A stretch of DNA of 37,456 bases. Origin: Zavarzinia sp. GTDB taxonomy: Bacteria > Pseudomonadota > Alphaproteobacteria > Zavarziniales > Zavarziniaceae. The stretch covers positions 1-37,456 of the forward strand of contig JAOZVS010000137.1 in NCBI GenBank assembly GCA_025869435.1, in the 5' to 3' direction. The notes below the pieces were generated by a model. That model ran no database searches and had not been told where the DNA came from. It worked only from the letters and a program-made list of their open reading frames with translations. The position numbers were made by a program, and so were the translations under genes. Below, piece by piece: positions 25,080-33,919 of the stretch. The stretch's first letter is position 1. Every line of letters begins with the position of its first letter.

Positions 25080-25847
25080 ATGGACGGTGCGATGCTGGCG
25101 GTAGACAATGTCTACAAGCGCTTCGGCAATATCGAGGTGCTGAAGGGGATTTCGGTTTCGGCCGTGAAGGGCGATGTCATTTCCCTGATCGGGGCTTCGG
25201 GCTCCGGGAAGAGCACATTCCTGCGTTGCATCAATCTTCTGGAAACACCCGATTCGGGAGAGATTCGCGTCGAGGGCGAATTGATCCAGATGAAACGCGA
25301 CAAGTCCGGCCACAACATCCCGACCGATCCGCGTCAGGTCGACCGTATCCGCTCGAAACTCGGCATGGTGTTCCAGAGCTTCAATCTGTGGTCCCACATG
25401 ACGGTGCTGCAGAATGTGATGGAGGCGCCGATCCACGTCCTCGGCAAATCCAGGGCCGAGGCCATGGCCGAGGCCGAGGCCCTGTTGCAGCGGGTCGGCC
25501 TCGCCGAGCGACGGAATTATTATCCCGCCCATCTGTCCGGCGGCCAGCAGCAGCGGGTGGCGATCGCCCGGGCGCTGGCGATGAATCCAGCCGTCATGCT
25601 GTTCGACGAGCCGACCTCGGCCCTCGACCCCGAACTGGTCGGCGAAGTCCTGGCGGTCATGCGCAGCCTCGCCGACGAAGGCCGCACCATGCTGGTGGTC
25701 ACCCATGAAATGGCCTTCGCCCGCGACGTCTCCAGCCGGGTGATGTTCCTGCACCAGGGCAAGGTGGAGGAGGAAGGCCCGCCGTCCCAGGTCTTCCGCA
25801 GCCCGACGTCGGAGCGCTGCCGCCAGTTCCTGGCCAAGCACCTCTAG
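25080..25847 (+). CDS. Polar amino acid ABC transporter ATP-binding protein
   Basis: A 255-residue ATPase of the HisP/OccP/AotP group. Walker A is GASGSGKST (38-46), the Q-loop is in [14 protein letters not shown], the signature is [15 protein letters not shown], Walker B is [13 protein letters not shown] and the switch is VVTHEM. The insertion [16 protein letters not shown] before the Q-loop is typical of HisP-like histidine/arginine/octopine importers. It is 11 bases from the first permease gene. The substrate is probably a basic or polar amino acid and cannot be narrowed. No periplasmic binding protein gene is nearby. Confidence 0.93.
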   Translation: MDGAMLAVDNVYKRFGNIEVLKGISVSAVKGDVISLIGASGSGKSTFLRCINLLETPDSGEIRVEGELIQMKRDKSGHNIPTDPRQVDRIRSKLGMVFQSFNLWSHMTVLQNVMEAPIHVLGKSRAEAMAEAEALLQRVGLAERRNYYPAHLSGGQQQRVAIARALAMNPAVMLFDEPTSALDPELVGEVLAVMRSLADEGRTMLVVTHEMAFARDVSSRVMFLHQGKVEEEGPPSQVFRSPTSERCRQFLAKHL

Positions 25848-25858
25848 GCGGTCCGGTC

Positions 25859-26896
25859 ATGGCCCCCGCCCCCGCCGCCCCCCTTCTCGCCGGATTCGGC
25901 GATGTCCTCGGCTGGCTGTTCGCCGCCGTCATCGCCCTTGTCCATGGCATCACCCTTGTCGTCGGCGCGTTGTGGTGGTTGCTCGGCCTCATCTTCTGGC
26001 CGGTCGGCCAGCTGCTAGGCTTCGTGATCGACATCCTGGGTGCCGTGTTCGGCTGGCTCGGCAGCGTGATCTACGATGTCGTCGCCGACATCGCGCCGGG
26101 CGCGACCTTCTATATCGACCTGATCAGTTTCGGCAAGGGTGGCTGGGGCGACGATCTGTGGACCGGGCTTCAGCTGACCCTGAAGCTGGCGGTCATTTCC
26201 CTGTCGATCGGCCTCACCATCGGCCTTCTTGGCGCGGGCGCCAAGCTCGCGCCGAACAAATGGCTGAACATCATCGGCAATGGCTACACGACGCTGATCC
26301 GCGGCCTGCCCGAGCTGCTGACCCTGATGCTGATCTATTACGGCCTGCTGTTCGGCCTGCAGGGCCTGCTGTCGACGGGCATCCTGCCGCTGCTCTGCGA
26401 TGGCACGGGCCTGCCCGACAAGCTGGCCCTGATCGGCCTTGGCGAGGACGCGGCGCGGATCTGCGTCTCGACCACGGTGCAGATCGACGGGTTCAGCGCG
26501 GGCGTCGTCGCCCTCAGCCTCGTCTTCGGCGCCTTCTCGACCGAAGTGCTGCGCGGTGCCATTCTCGCCGTACCCAAGGGCCAGCTCGAGGCGGCGCGGG
26601 CCATCGGCATGTCGCGCCGGCTGACCATAAGGCGCATCCTGCTGCCCCAGGTCTGGCGCTACGCCATGCCCGGCCTCGGCAACCTGTGGCTGATCATGAT
26701 CAAGGACACCTCCCTCGTCTCGGTCATCGCCCTCGACGAATTGATGCGCAAGACCAGCATCGCCGTCGGCGTGACCAAGCAACCCTTCTTCTTCTACAGC
26801 GTGGCCTGCCTGATCTATCTCGCCATCACCGGGGTTTCCATGATCGCGACCACCCGCATCGAGCGCTGGGCCTCGCGCGGCGTGCGCCGGGCCTGA
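25859..26896 (+). CDS. Polar amino acid ABC transporter permease (HisQ-type), N-terminally extended
   Basis: A 345-residue permease, about 110 residues longer than HisQ. Residues 10-70 form an additional hydrophobic region with two or three membrane segments (WLFAAVIALVHGITLVVGAL, WLLGLIFWPVGQLLGFVIDI). The standard domain begins near residue 95 (LTLKLAVISLSIGLTIGLLG). The EAA loop is EAARAIGMSRRLTIRRILLPQ in essence (shown to position). A loop of about 40 residues with two cysteines (CDGTG, RICVST) lies between central segments. It is co-transcribed with the ATPase upstream and the second permease 11 bases downstream. Confidence 0.9.
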   Translation: MAPAPAAPLLAGFGDVLGWLFAAVIALVHGITLVVGALWWLLGLIFWPVGQLLGFVIDILGAVFGWLGSVIYDVVADIAPGATFYIDLISFGKGGWGDDLWTGLQLTLKLAVISLSIGLTIGLLGAGAKLAPNKWLNIIGNGYTTLIRGLPELLTLMLIYYGLLFGLQGLLSTGILPLLCDGTGLPDKLALIGLGEDAARICVSTTVQIDGFSAGVVALSLVFGAFSTEVLRGAILAVPKGQLEAARAIGMSRRLTIRRILLPQVWRYAMPGLGNLWLIMIKDTSLVSVIALDELMRKTSIAVGVTKQPFFFYSVACLIYLAITGVSMIATTRIERWASRGVRRA

Positions 26897-26907
26897 GGGG
26901 AAAACCG

Positions 26908-27720
26908 ATGGATCCGAGCAGCAATACCGTCGACCCCGCTCTCCTGCCCGAGCCGTCCTTCATCGACGGCATCCTGCTGTTCCTGCAGTCGGCGGCGGCC
27001 TGGTTCGTCGCGGTCTTCCAGGGCCAGGTCGAGCTTCTGGACAAATATGGCTGGCGCCTGATCATGGGCCTTGGCACCACGCTCGAGATGGTCGGCATTT
27101 CGCTGGCCATCGGCGGCCTGCTGGCGATCCCGATCGCCCTCGCCCGGAAATCGAAATTCGCCCCCTTCCGCGCCCTTGCCGTTTCCTATGTCTTCTTCTT
27201 TCGCGGCACGCCGCTGCTGGCGCAGATATTCCTGATCTATTACGGCTCGGGCCAGTTCCGGCCCTTCTTCGAATCCGCGGGGCTATGGCCCATCTTCCGC
27301 GAAGCCTATTGGTGCACGCTGATCGCCTTCAGCCTGAACACCGCCGCCTACACGGGCGAGATCCTGCGCGGCGGCATCGAGGCGATTCCGCCCGGCGAGA
27401 TCGAGGCGGCCCGCGCGCTCGGCATGAACCGCTGGCTGATGCTGCGCCGGATCATCCTGCCCGGCGCCTATCGCATCGCCCTGCCGGCCTATGGCAACGA
27501 GATCATCCTGATGATCAAGGGCAGCGCCATCGCCATGGTGGTGACCATCCTCGACCTGATGGGCCAGACCAAACTGGCCTATGCCCGCAGCTTCTCGTTC
27601 GAGATCTACCTTTATGCCGCGGCGATCTATCTCGCGCTGACCTTCATCCTGACCCGGGCCTGGACACGGCTCGAATCCTGGATGAACCCGCAGCGCCGGC
27701 CGCCGCCCCAGGCGGCCTGA
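26908..27720 (+). CDS. Polar amino acid ABC transporter permease (HisM-type)
   Basis: A 270-residue inner-membrane permease. A 50-residue N-terminal leader with one hydrophobic stretch precedes the core, GTTLEMVGISLAIGGLLAIP, FFFRGTPLLAQIFLIYYG and the EAA motif GEIEAARALGMNRWLMLRRI. These are typical of the HisM/ArtM group. The start ATG 26908 is preceded by GAGGGG. The same frame is open much further upstream but that part overlaps the first permease in another frame and is not coding. It is the last gene of the ABC operon and faces the CYTH/CHAD gene tail to tail. Confidence 0.93.
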   Translation: MDPSSNTVDPALLPEPSFIDGILLFLQSAAAWFVAVFQGQVELLDKYGWRLIMGLGTTLEMVGISLAIGGLLAIPIALARKSKFAPFRALAVSYVFFFRGTPLLAQIFLIYYGSGQFRPFFESAGLWPIFREAYWCTLIAFSLNTAAYTGEILRGGIEAIPPGEIEAARALGMNRWLMLRRIILPGAYRIALPAYGNEIILMIKGSAIAMVVTILDLMGQTKLAYARSFSFEIYLYAAAIYLALTFILTRAWTRLESWMNPQRRPPPQAA

Positions 27721-27733
27721 CTGCGACGCCGGG

Positions 27734-29266
27734 TCAGTCGCGCCAGAAGCGTTCCTGCACCAGGACCTCGGCCCACTGGCTGCGCAGGCTCTTGCGCTTG
27801 CGCTCCAGCGAGGCGCCGTAAAAACCGGTCAACACGCCTTCGGCATAGGCGCGGCCGGCATCGGCCTTGCCGAGCGTGGTGATCAGCCGCTGGGCGACCG
27901 AGAGATCGTTGAGATTGCCGAGGAAATCCTGCAACCCCGCCAGCCCGTCGAGGAAACGCCGCACTTCCCGCCCGTCGAACAGCGAGCCGAAGAATTCGAG
28001 GGCATAGCGCAGGCGCTTGATCTCGATGCGCAGGGCATGAAGCGCCTCGGGCTCGAGCGCCATGATGTGCCGGCCGCTGCGCCGGACCTGCCTGAAATGG
28101 CGGTCCAGCGTCTCCACCGCGAAGGATTTCACACTCTCGTCGAGACGCTTGGCATCGCCATCCTCGCGCCATTCGCGGGCCGCGACGAAGCGCCCGAGCG
28201 ACAGCGCGAGGCGGGTGTGCCGCTCATCCTCGATGGCGCGCCAGGCGATGCCATAGCCGAGGCGCCGTTCGGCCTCCGCCTGCAGCAGGACGCGGTCGAA
28301 GCGCGCGTCGGGGCCGAGGGATTCGAACACCGGGCCGGCGACATCGCCGATGAAGACATCCCAGTCCCGCGCGGGGCCGAGGCTGCCGGCCAGCCATTTC
28401 ACCTCGTCCGACAGGGCGCGTGACGGCTCGGGTCCCAGCACCTTGCGGAACAGCTTGAAGCCCGAGCGCAGCCGGCGCAGGGCGACGCGCATCTGATGCA
28501 CGCCCTCGACATTGCTGCCGTCGGCCACGGCTTCGACATTGGCCAGCCAGTGGCTGGTGCAATCGGTGACGATGCGACCGAAGGCATCGCTCGTGGTCTC
28601 GCCGGCCTCGATATCGAGGCGCGGTGCCTTGGCCGGCGCCGCCAGCGTGCCGGCGGCGAGGCGCGCGCCGCGTTCCGCCTTGGAGGCGACGAGGACGCGA
28701 AGGGGCACCTGTTCGGCGACCGCGAGGGCAAGGGCGAAGAGATCCGCCGGCTCACCCGATTTCAGCTCGAATTCAAGCTCCGAGATCGGCACCTCGCCCT
28801 TGCCGGCGGCGCGGATCACCCCCTCATCGACCGCGACTTCGACCTCGCCGCCGGTGCCAAGGGCAAGGCGACGCACCGAACGGCGGAAGTCGGTTTCGAA
28901 GGCGGCTTCCAGCCGATCAGCGGATAGGGCCTTTGTATCCAGTACCGTATCGACCGTGCCGGGCGGAAAGGCGTCGAAATCGGGCACGGGGCTGCGACTT
29001 TCGACTTCCCACTCGCGGCGGGTGGCAAGGCCGGCCAGGCTCTTGTGCGGGACCTTGACGCCGTGAATGAGACGCCGGCCGTCCTCGCGCACGCGAAGGG
29101 TGATCTTGGCGGCGGCCAGCTGGCGGTCGGCCGTATCGAAATAGATGGTCTTCAGATGCTTGGTCGCCGCGGGCTCGAGGCTGCCCCGGCTGAGCAGGGC
29201 AAGGCGGCGGACCTTCGGCAGATCCTCGGGCGCCACCGCCAGTTTCAGCTCGGTTTCGGAACCCAT
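27734..29266 (-). CDS. CYTH and CHAD domain protein
   Basis: A 510-residue protein with an N-terminal CYTH/triphosphate tunnel metalloenzyme domain (about 1-200). The ExExK signature is ETELK (E4, E6, K8), and further charged strands such as TIYFDTADRQLAAAKITLRVR are present. The CHAD helical domain (about 215-505) has repeated histidine/arginine helices: GVHQMRVALRRLRSGFKLFR and ALRIEIKRLRYALEFF. CHAD domains bind inorganic polyphosphate and CYTH domains hydrolyse or bind triphosphates. The pair is therefore expected to act on or with polyphosphate. The ATG at 29264-29266 overlaps the sixA stop; a GTG one codon earlier is equally possible. Confidence 0.92.
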   Translation of the reverse strand: MGSETELKLAVAPEDLPKVRRLALLSRGSLEPAATKHLKTIYFDTADRQLAAAKITLRVREDGRRLIHGVKVPHKSLAGLATRREWEVESRSPVPDFDAFPPGTVDTVLDTKALSADRLEAAFETDFRRSVRRLALGTGGEVEVAVDEGVIRAAGKGEVPISELEFELKSGEPADLFALALAVAEQVPLRVLVASKAERGARLAAGTLAAPAKAPRLDIEAGETTSDAFGRIVTDCTSHWLANVEAVADGSNVEGVHQMRVALRRLRSGFKLFRKVLGPEPSRALSDEVKWLAGSLGPARDWDVFIGDVAGPVFESLGPDARFDRVLLQAEAERRLGYGIAWRAIEDERHTRLALSLGRFVAAREWREDGDAKRLDESVKSFAVETLDRHFRQVRRSGRHIMALEPEALHALRIEIKRLRYALEFFGSLFDGREVRRFLDGLAGLQDFLGNLNDLSVAQRLITTLGKADAGRAYAEGVLTGFYGASLERKRKSLRSQWAEVLVQERFWRD

Positions 29267-29781
29267 CACACAAGATCCTTCGGAATGACGAACAGGTCGA
29301 GCTTGCAGCTTCGCTTCTTCAGGTCGTGCCAGCGGCCGATGTCGGCCGAAATGACGGCAAGACCGGCGGTCGGATATTTCATCGCCAGCTTTTCCTCGAG
29401 CGGCGTGCCCTGCGGCTCGATCAGGGTGGCGGCCAGATCCTCCAGCCCCGGATTATGGCCGATGACGAGAACCCGGTCGGCATCGTCCGACAATCGGCGC
29501 AGCCGGTCCAGCAGCGTCGTCGCCGAGGCGAGATAGAGTTCCCGCTCGATCAGCGCCGGCACGTCCTCGCCGAAGGCGCCCTGCACCCGGACCAGGGTCT
29601 CGCGGGTGCGCCGCGCCGCGGAACACAGGACGATATCGGGGTGCAGACCCTCGTGCCGCAGGAACTGCCCGACCAGGGAGGCCGCGCGCTCGCCCCGCTG
29701 GTTGAGCGAGCGGTCGAAATCCTCGACCGAGGCTTCGCCCCAGCTCGACTTGGCGTGACGCAGGAGAATGATCGTCTTCAT
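29266..29781 (-). CDS. sixA: SixA-type phosphohistidine phosphatase
   Basis: A 171-residue histidine phosphatase. The catalytic RHA motif is LLRHAKSSW (H9), the second arginine is in CSAARRTRETL, and the late catalytic histidine is in VLVIGHNPGLED. Members remove phosphate from phosphohistidine, for example on HPt domains or on the nitrogen phosphotransferase. The overlap with the CYTH/CHAD gene implies joint expression and suggests a role in phosphate or phosphotransfer balance. The sequence fits the short SixA group better than phosphoglycerate mutases. Confidence 0.9.
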   Translation of the reverse strand: MKTIILLRHAKSSWGEASVEDFDRSLNQRGERAASLVGQFLRHEGLHPDIVLCSAARRTRETLVRVQGAFGEDVPALIERELYLASATTLLDRLRRLSDDADRVLVIGHNPGLEDLAATLIEPQGTPLEEKLAMKYPTAGLAVISADIGRWHDLKKRSCKLDLFVIPKDLV

Positions 29782-29900
29782 CGGTGATCCCGTGTGGAGA
29801 AACAGTCAGGTCCGGCGGGGACAGGCGCCAGGGCGGCGGCCGTCACAGCATAGCCGCGCCGGGGCCATGATGGATAGCGCGGCCAATAGTCTCAATAAAC

Positions 29901-29924
29901 CATAGATTCTATGTAATATATAAT
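29901..29924 (+). promoter_or_regulatory. Candidate peroxiredoxin promoter with embedded palindrome
   Basis: A perfect -10, TATAAT (29919-29924), lies 87 bases before the peroxiredoxin ATG. The palindrome CATAGA-T-TCTATG (29901-29913) lies just before it, in the -35 to -10 spacer. No good -35 is present, as expected of an activated or specially regulated promoter. Further ATAG tetramers at 29886 and 29923 recall OxyR half-sites, but the spacing does not match the OxyR consensus. Confidence 0.5.
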
Positions 29925-30010
29925 AGACATTGAATCATCCATGTGAATTGTATCAGATATCGGGGCGGTGGCCGCATCGCGCCACCCTAGCTGCACATGG
30001 AGACTGTCAG

Positions 30011-30649
30011 ATGACGCTCAGGCTCGGCGATATCGTGCCCGATTTCACGCAGGACTCGACCGAAGGCCCGATCCATTTTCACGACTGGCTGGGATCGAGC
30101 TGGGGCATCCTGTTCTCTCACCCGAAGGATTTCACCCCGGTCTGCACCACCGAACTCGGCTACGCGGCGAAGCTGAAGCCCGAATTCGACAAGCGGAACG
30201 TGAAGGTCCTCGCCCTGTCGGTCGATTCCGTGGACAGCCACAAGAATTGGGTCGGCGACATCGCCGAGACGCAAGGGACGGCGATCAACTACCCGATCCT
30301 GGCGGACACGGACCGCAAGGTCTCCGACCTCTACGACATGATCCACCCGAACGCCAATGACACGCTGACCGTGCGTTCGGTCTTCATCATCGATCCGAAG
30401 AAGAAGCTGCGCCTGTCGCTGACCTATCCGGCCTCGACCGGGCGGAATTTCGACGAGATCCTGCGGGTCATCGACTCGCTGCAGCTGACCGATGGCTATT
30501 CGGTGGCGACGCCGGTGAACTGGAAGGACGGCGATGACGTGATCATCGTCCCCTCGCTGCAGGACCCTGCGTTGATCGCGGAGAAATTCCCCAGGGGCTA
30601 CAAGGCGCTGAAGCCTTACCTGCGCGTGACGCCCCAGCCCAACCGCTGA
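30011..30649 (+). CDS. 1-Cys peroxiredoxin (Prx6 family)
   Basis: A 212-residue thiol peroxidase. The active-site loop is HPKDFTPVCTTELG, with peroxidatic cysteine C45. The Prx6-type C-terminal domain (about 165-212) is rich in VPSLQDP and PRGYKALKPYLR. There is no resolving cysteine, so it needs an external reductant. The ATG at 30011 follows GGAG at 8 bases. The frame is open 27 codons more, but that part lacks the conserved start MTLRLGDIVPDF. It detoxifies hydrogen peroxide and organic peroxides in the cytosol. It is transcribed alone. Confidence 0.93.
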   Translation: MTLRLGDIVPDFTQDSTEGPIHFHDWLGSSWGILFSHPKDFTPVCTTELGYAAKLKPEFDKRNVKVLALSVDSVDSHKNWVGDIAETQGTAINYPILADTDRKVSDLYDMIHPNANDTLTVRSVFIIDPKKKLRLSLTYPASTGRNFDEILRVIDSLQLTDGYSVATPVNWKDGDDVIIVPSLQDPALIAEKFPRGYKALKPYLRVTPQPNR

Positions 30650-30661
30650 GGCGAAGGCGGC

Positions 30662-30681
30662 GGGGCGGCGGCTGCCGCCCC
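30662..30681. terminator. GC-rich hairpin between convergent genes
   Basis: GGGGCGGC (30662-30669) pairs perfectly with GCCGCCCC (30674-30681) around GGCT. It lies between the ends of the peroxiredoxin and TerB-like genes. No T-run follows on either strand, so termination strength is uncertain. Confidence 0.5.
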
Positions 30682-30693
30682 CTGCCCGCCCGG

Positions 30694-31107
30694 TCAGATC
30701 CGGCGGTAGCGGGCCTGCACCGCGCGCTCGATGGCGACGGCGGTCAGCCGGTCGACCTTCAGGCCGCCGCGCACGATCTGCAACAGGCGGGCCTCGTAGA
30801 TTTCCAGCTTGGCATCGACCGCCGCCAGCTCGCAAGCCAGGGCATAGGCCGTGTCATGGGCTTCGACCGGCAAGCCGCCACCGATCATCCTCATCACCTC
30901 TTCCATGCCCTTGGGGGCATGAAGCATGGCGCCGCAGGCCCGGGCGGAATCGGGCAGGCGGTTGACGTCGTAGCCCTTGAAGGCCGGCAGGGTCTTCACG
31001 ATCTCGCCGATCGTGTGCAGCTCGGCATCGGTCATGTTGCCGTCGGCGGCGGCGACGCAGACCATCACCCAGATCAAGGCGTCTTGGGCGCTGATGCGTT
31101 CGGTCAT
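30694..31107 (-). CDS. TerB-like helical protein
   Basis: A 137-residue all-helical protein. The N-terminal ALIWVMVCVAAADGNMTDAEL is the hallmark of the TerB/DjlA N-terminal fold, where acidic residues after ADG may bind metal. A second match is ALACELAAVDAKLEIYEARLL. The family name comes from tellurite resistance, but most members have no tested role, and nothing here indicates tellurite. The ATG at 31105-31107 begins MTERISAQ; a longer open frame upstream is not supported. It follows the helicase gene after 49 bases and may share its transcript. Confidence 0.8.
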   Translation of the reverse strand: MTERISAQDALIWVMVCVAAADGNMTDAELHTIGEIVKTLPAFKGYDVNRLPDSARACGAMLHAPKGMEEVMRMIGGGLPVEAHDTAYALACELAAVDAKLEIYEARLLQIVRGGLKVDRLTAVAIERAVQARYRRI

Positions 31108-31156
31108 GGTTTTGATTGTCCCTGTCTCTGCACTCTCGGTCGGCAGGAATAGAGGA

Positions 31157-33919
31157 TCACCCGCCGGACGGCAAGGCGCCATCCGGCCCAAGAAAATCGC
31201 GTACCCTCTGGACCGCCGTCGCCAGCCCCACCCGCTCGACCGGCACGCCGGGCGGAAAGGCGGGCAACAGGCGGCTGGGCGTCATGCCGTCCAGAAGAAC
31301 GAAGACGCCCCGGTCCCCCTGTTGGCGGATCAGGCGGCCAAAGGCCTGGCGCAGGCGGAAACGCACCAGCATGTCGTCATAGGTCGGGCCGCCGAAGGCA
31401 TCGCGCCGCGCCCGGTGCAGCAGGCTGGGCCTCGGCCAGGGCACCCGGTCGAAGACGATGAGGCGAAGCGCGCGGCCCGGCACGTCGACCCCGTCGCGCA
31501 CCGCGTCGGTCCCCAGCAGGCAGGCGTTTTCCTCCGCCCGGAACAGGTCGACCAGGGTGCCGACATCCATCGGGTCGATATGCTGGGCATAGAGCCGCAG
31601 GCCGGCCGCGTCGAGCGGCGCCTCGATCCTGGCATGGACCCGCTTCAACCGCTCGACCGCGGTGAAAAGTCCCAGCGCCCCGCCACCCGCGGCCAGGAAC
31701 AGGCTGCGATAGGCGGCGGCGACCTCGTCCGGCTCGTCGCGACGCACGTCATTGACGATCAGCACCCGGGACTCGGCCGCATAGTCGAAGGGCGAGGCGA
31801 AACTGGCCCGCTTCGCCGGCAGGATCAGATGGGCCGCGCCGGTGCGCGCCTCCGCCGCCTGCCAGTCGTCGGCCAGGCTGGGGCCGCTGTCGCGCAGGGT
31901 CGCCGACGTGACGAGGACACCATGCGCCCGCTCGAACAGGGCGCCGGTCAGGGGCACCGTGGGGTCGAGCCAGTGACGGTGCAGGCCGACGTCGACATCC
32001 TGCCCGCGCTCGCGCTCGATCGCCATCCAGTCGACGAATTGCTCGGGCGTTTCCTCGCCCAGGGTGCGCAGCATGGAGCGCCAGGCATTGACCGGCTGCA
32101 CCACCCGGCGGTCGAGGCTGCGGATGCCCGCTTCCAGCCGCAGGCGGGTCGGCGTGTCGAGATCTTCCGCCTCCTCGTCGAGACGGGTCGCCAGCCGCGC
32201 CTTCAGCGCCGCCGCCGGCTCGACCAGGCGGCGCAGCAGGGAATCGACATCGAGGGCGGCGGAGACCAGCTCCGTCGGCGGCTCGATCACCGGGGCTTCC
32301 AGCGCGAAGAGGCTTTGCCGGTCCGTCGCCCGCGCGGTGACGAAACGGCGAATTTCGGCGAGCAACCGCTCCACCGGGCCATTGCCTTCGCCCCCGGCGA
32401 CCCGGGCGGCCCAGCCCTCGCCCGGCAACTGGGCGGCGGCATGGCGAACATCGGCCAGCGCTGTTTCCGCCGATTCGTCGCCGCCGATCAGGTCGCCCAG
32501 CCTTCGGTCGATGCCGCGGCCCCGGCCGGCGCGGCGGTGCCCCGCCTCGGCGCCGCGCACCCAGCGGCGCATTTCCGCCGCCTCTGCTCCGGTCAACTGG
32601 GCGGAAAAGGCGCCATCCGCCGCCTCGAAGACGTGATGGCCCTCGTCGAAGACATAGCGCGACGGCAGGTCCGCCGCCTCGCTGGCCAGCGCCGCCTGGA
32701 TCATGACGAGGGCATGGTTGGCGACGACGATTTCCGCCGCCTTGGCGCGCGCCCGGTTGCGTTCGATGAAGCATTTGCGGAAATGGGCGCAGGCGGAATG
32801 GATGCATTCGCCGCGCCGGTCGGTCAGGGCGGCGAGCCGCGCGCCCTGCAGCAATTCGATCGCCCAGGTCGGGAAATCGCCGCCCACCATGTCGCCGTCG
32901 CGGGTGTAGCGCGCCCAGCGGGCGACGAGGCCGATCGCCGTCGCCGAAACCCCGGGGGCGATGCCGCCCGGCCCCGCCACTTCCTCGAGATTGAGGAGGC
33001 ACAGGTAATTTTCCCGGCCCTTGCGGATCACGGCCTTGCGCGCCTTCACCGCCGGATCCTTGTAGAGGCGGGAGAGCTCCCGGTCGAGCTGGCGCTGCAG
33101 GTTCTTGGTATAGGTCGACAGCCAGACCGGCGCCCGGTTCTTGCGCGCCCAGACGATGGCGGGCGCGATATAGCCCAGGGTCTTGCCGATGCCCGTGCCC
33201 GCCTCCGCCAGCACCACCCGGGGCGCGCCCGCGGCTTCGCGAAGGCCGAAGGCTTCCGCGGCGAGGGCGGCGTAGTCGGCCTGGGCCGGGCGATCTTCCG
33301 CCCCCTCGCCCTTGATCGCGGCCAGGGCCTCCCGCGCTTCCGCCGCCGAGACGGGAAGGCCGAGGGGCGGCGGCGGCGGTGGCGGCTCCTCCCACTCCGG
33401 CAGGCGGTTCCAGACGTCGAGGCCGGTGCCCCGCCCCTCGCCGCCATCGGGCCGGCCCAGGGCGGAAAGGACGAGCGGCGCCCAGACCCAGCCGCCCCGC
33501 CCCATGGTGAAGGCGATGCGCGCCGCTTCCGCCGCGTCGCTTGCGCGCGACAATTCGTCGAGCAGCAGCGCCGCCGCCTGGGGCAGGATGCTCGCCTCGT
33601 CGATCAGGTCGAGGGGCGGCGCCAGGCCGAAGACACGGGCAAGCCCCCCCGCGCTCGGCAGGCAGAATTGCGCCGGCCGCGCGAAGGCGAAAAGCTCGAG
33701 CACGTCGAAGCCACGGAGCTGCCGCACGCCGAGGCGCCGAGCCGTCAGCGGCGCATGGGCCAGCAGCAATTGCCCACTGTCGGCGGCGATCGCCCCGTCG
33801 CGCAGGGACAATTCCTCGATCTCCCCGGTCGGCCGCAGGATGACGGCCTGACCGACACCAACAGCCAATGCCGGCAGGCCGAGCGGCGGAACAAGACGGG
33901 AGGAAGGCGATTCGGACAT
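31157..33919 (-). CDS. DinG/XPD-type ATP-dependent DNA helicase
   Basis: A 920-residue superfamily 2 helicase. Walker A is EAGTGIGKT (239-247). The four Fe-S cysteines are C307, C372, C377 and C383. The Walker B/DEAH box is DEGH (425-428), and VLVTSATLRDSG and AFGRLIRQQGDRGVFVLLD cover late motifs. The order matches DinG/YoaA, 5'-3' helicases that resolve R-loops, G-quadruplexes or repair intermediates. A 230-residue N-terminal region of unknown fold, partly proline-rich (eight prolines near 179-186), precedes the helicase core. It may be a degenerate exonuclease-like domain. The stop lies 49 bases before the TerB-like gene. Confidence 0.92.
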   Translation of the reverse strand: MSESPSSRLVPPLGLPALAVGVGQAVILRPTGEIEELSLRDGAIAADSGQLLLAHAPLTARRLGVRQLRGFDVLELFAFARPAQFCLPSAGGLARVFGLAPPLDLIDEASILPQAAALLLDELSRASDAAEAARIAFTMGRGGWVWAPLVLSALGRPDGGEGRGTGLDVWNRLPEWEEPPPPPPPLGLPVSAAEAREALAAIKGEGAEDRPAQADYAALAAEAFGLREAAGAPRVVLAEAGTGIGKTLGYIAPAIVWARKNRAPVWLSTYTKNLQRQLDRELSRLYKDPAVKARKAVIRKGRENYLCLLNLEEVAGPGGIAPGVSATAIGLVARWARYTRDGDMVGGDFPTWAIELLQGARLAALTDRRGECIHSACAHFRKCFIERNRARAKAAEIVVANHALVMIQAALASEAADLPSRYVFDEGHHVFEAADGAFSAQLTGAEAAEMRRWVRGAEAGHRRAGRGRGIDRRLGDLIGGDESAETALADVRHAAAQLPGEGWAARVAGGEGNGPVERLLAEIRRFVTARATDRQSLFALEAPVIEPPTELVSAALDVDSLLRRLVEPAAALKARLATRLDEEAEDLDTPTRLRLEAGIRSLDRRVVQPVNAWRSMLRTLGEETPEQFVDWMAIERERGQDVDVGLHRHWLDPTVPLTGALFERAHGVLVTSATLRDSGPSLADDWQAAEARTGAAHLILPAKRASFASPFDYAAESRVLIVNDVRRDEPDEVAAAYRSLFLAAGGGALGLFTAVERLKRVHARIEAPLDAAGLRLYAQHIDPMDVGTLVDLFRAEENACLLGTDAVRDGVDVPGRALRLIVFDRVPWPRPSLLHRARRDAFGGPTYDDMLVRFRLRQAFGRLIRQQGDRGVFVLLDGMTPSRLLPAFPPGVPVERVGLATAVQRVRDFLGPDGALPSGG

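Noticed and set aside
25972-26907. Upstream extension of the second permease frame
   Set aside because: It overlaps the first permease in a different frame and is arginine-rich shadow. The ATG at 26908 has a good ribosome site.
29886-29926. OxyR binding site
   Set aside because: ATAG/CTAT elements are present but not at the 10-11 base periodic spacing of OxyR sites, and no oxyR gene is adjacent.
30694-31107. Tellurite resistance function
   Set aside because: Only the TerB-like fold is present. No other ter genes are nearby, so the phenotype should not be inferred.
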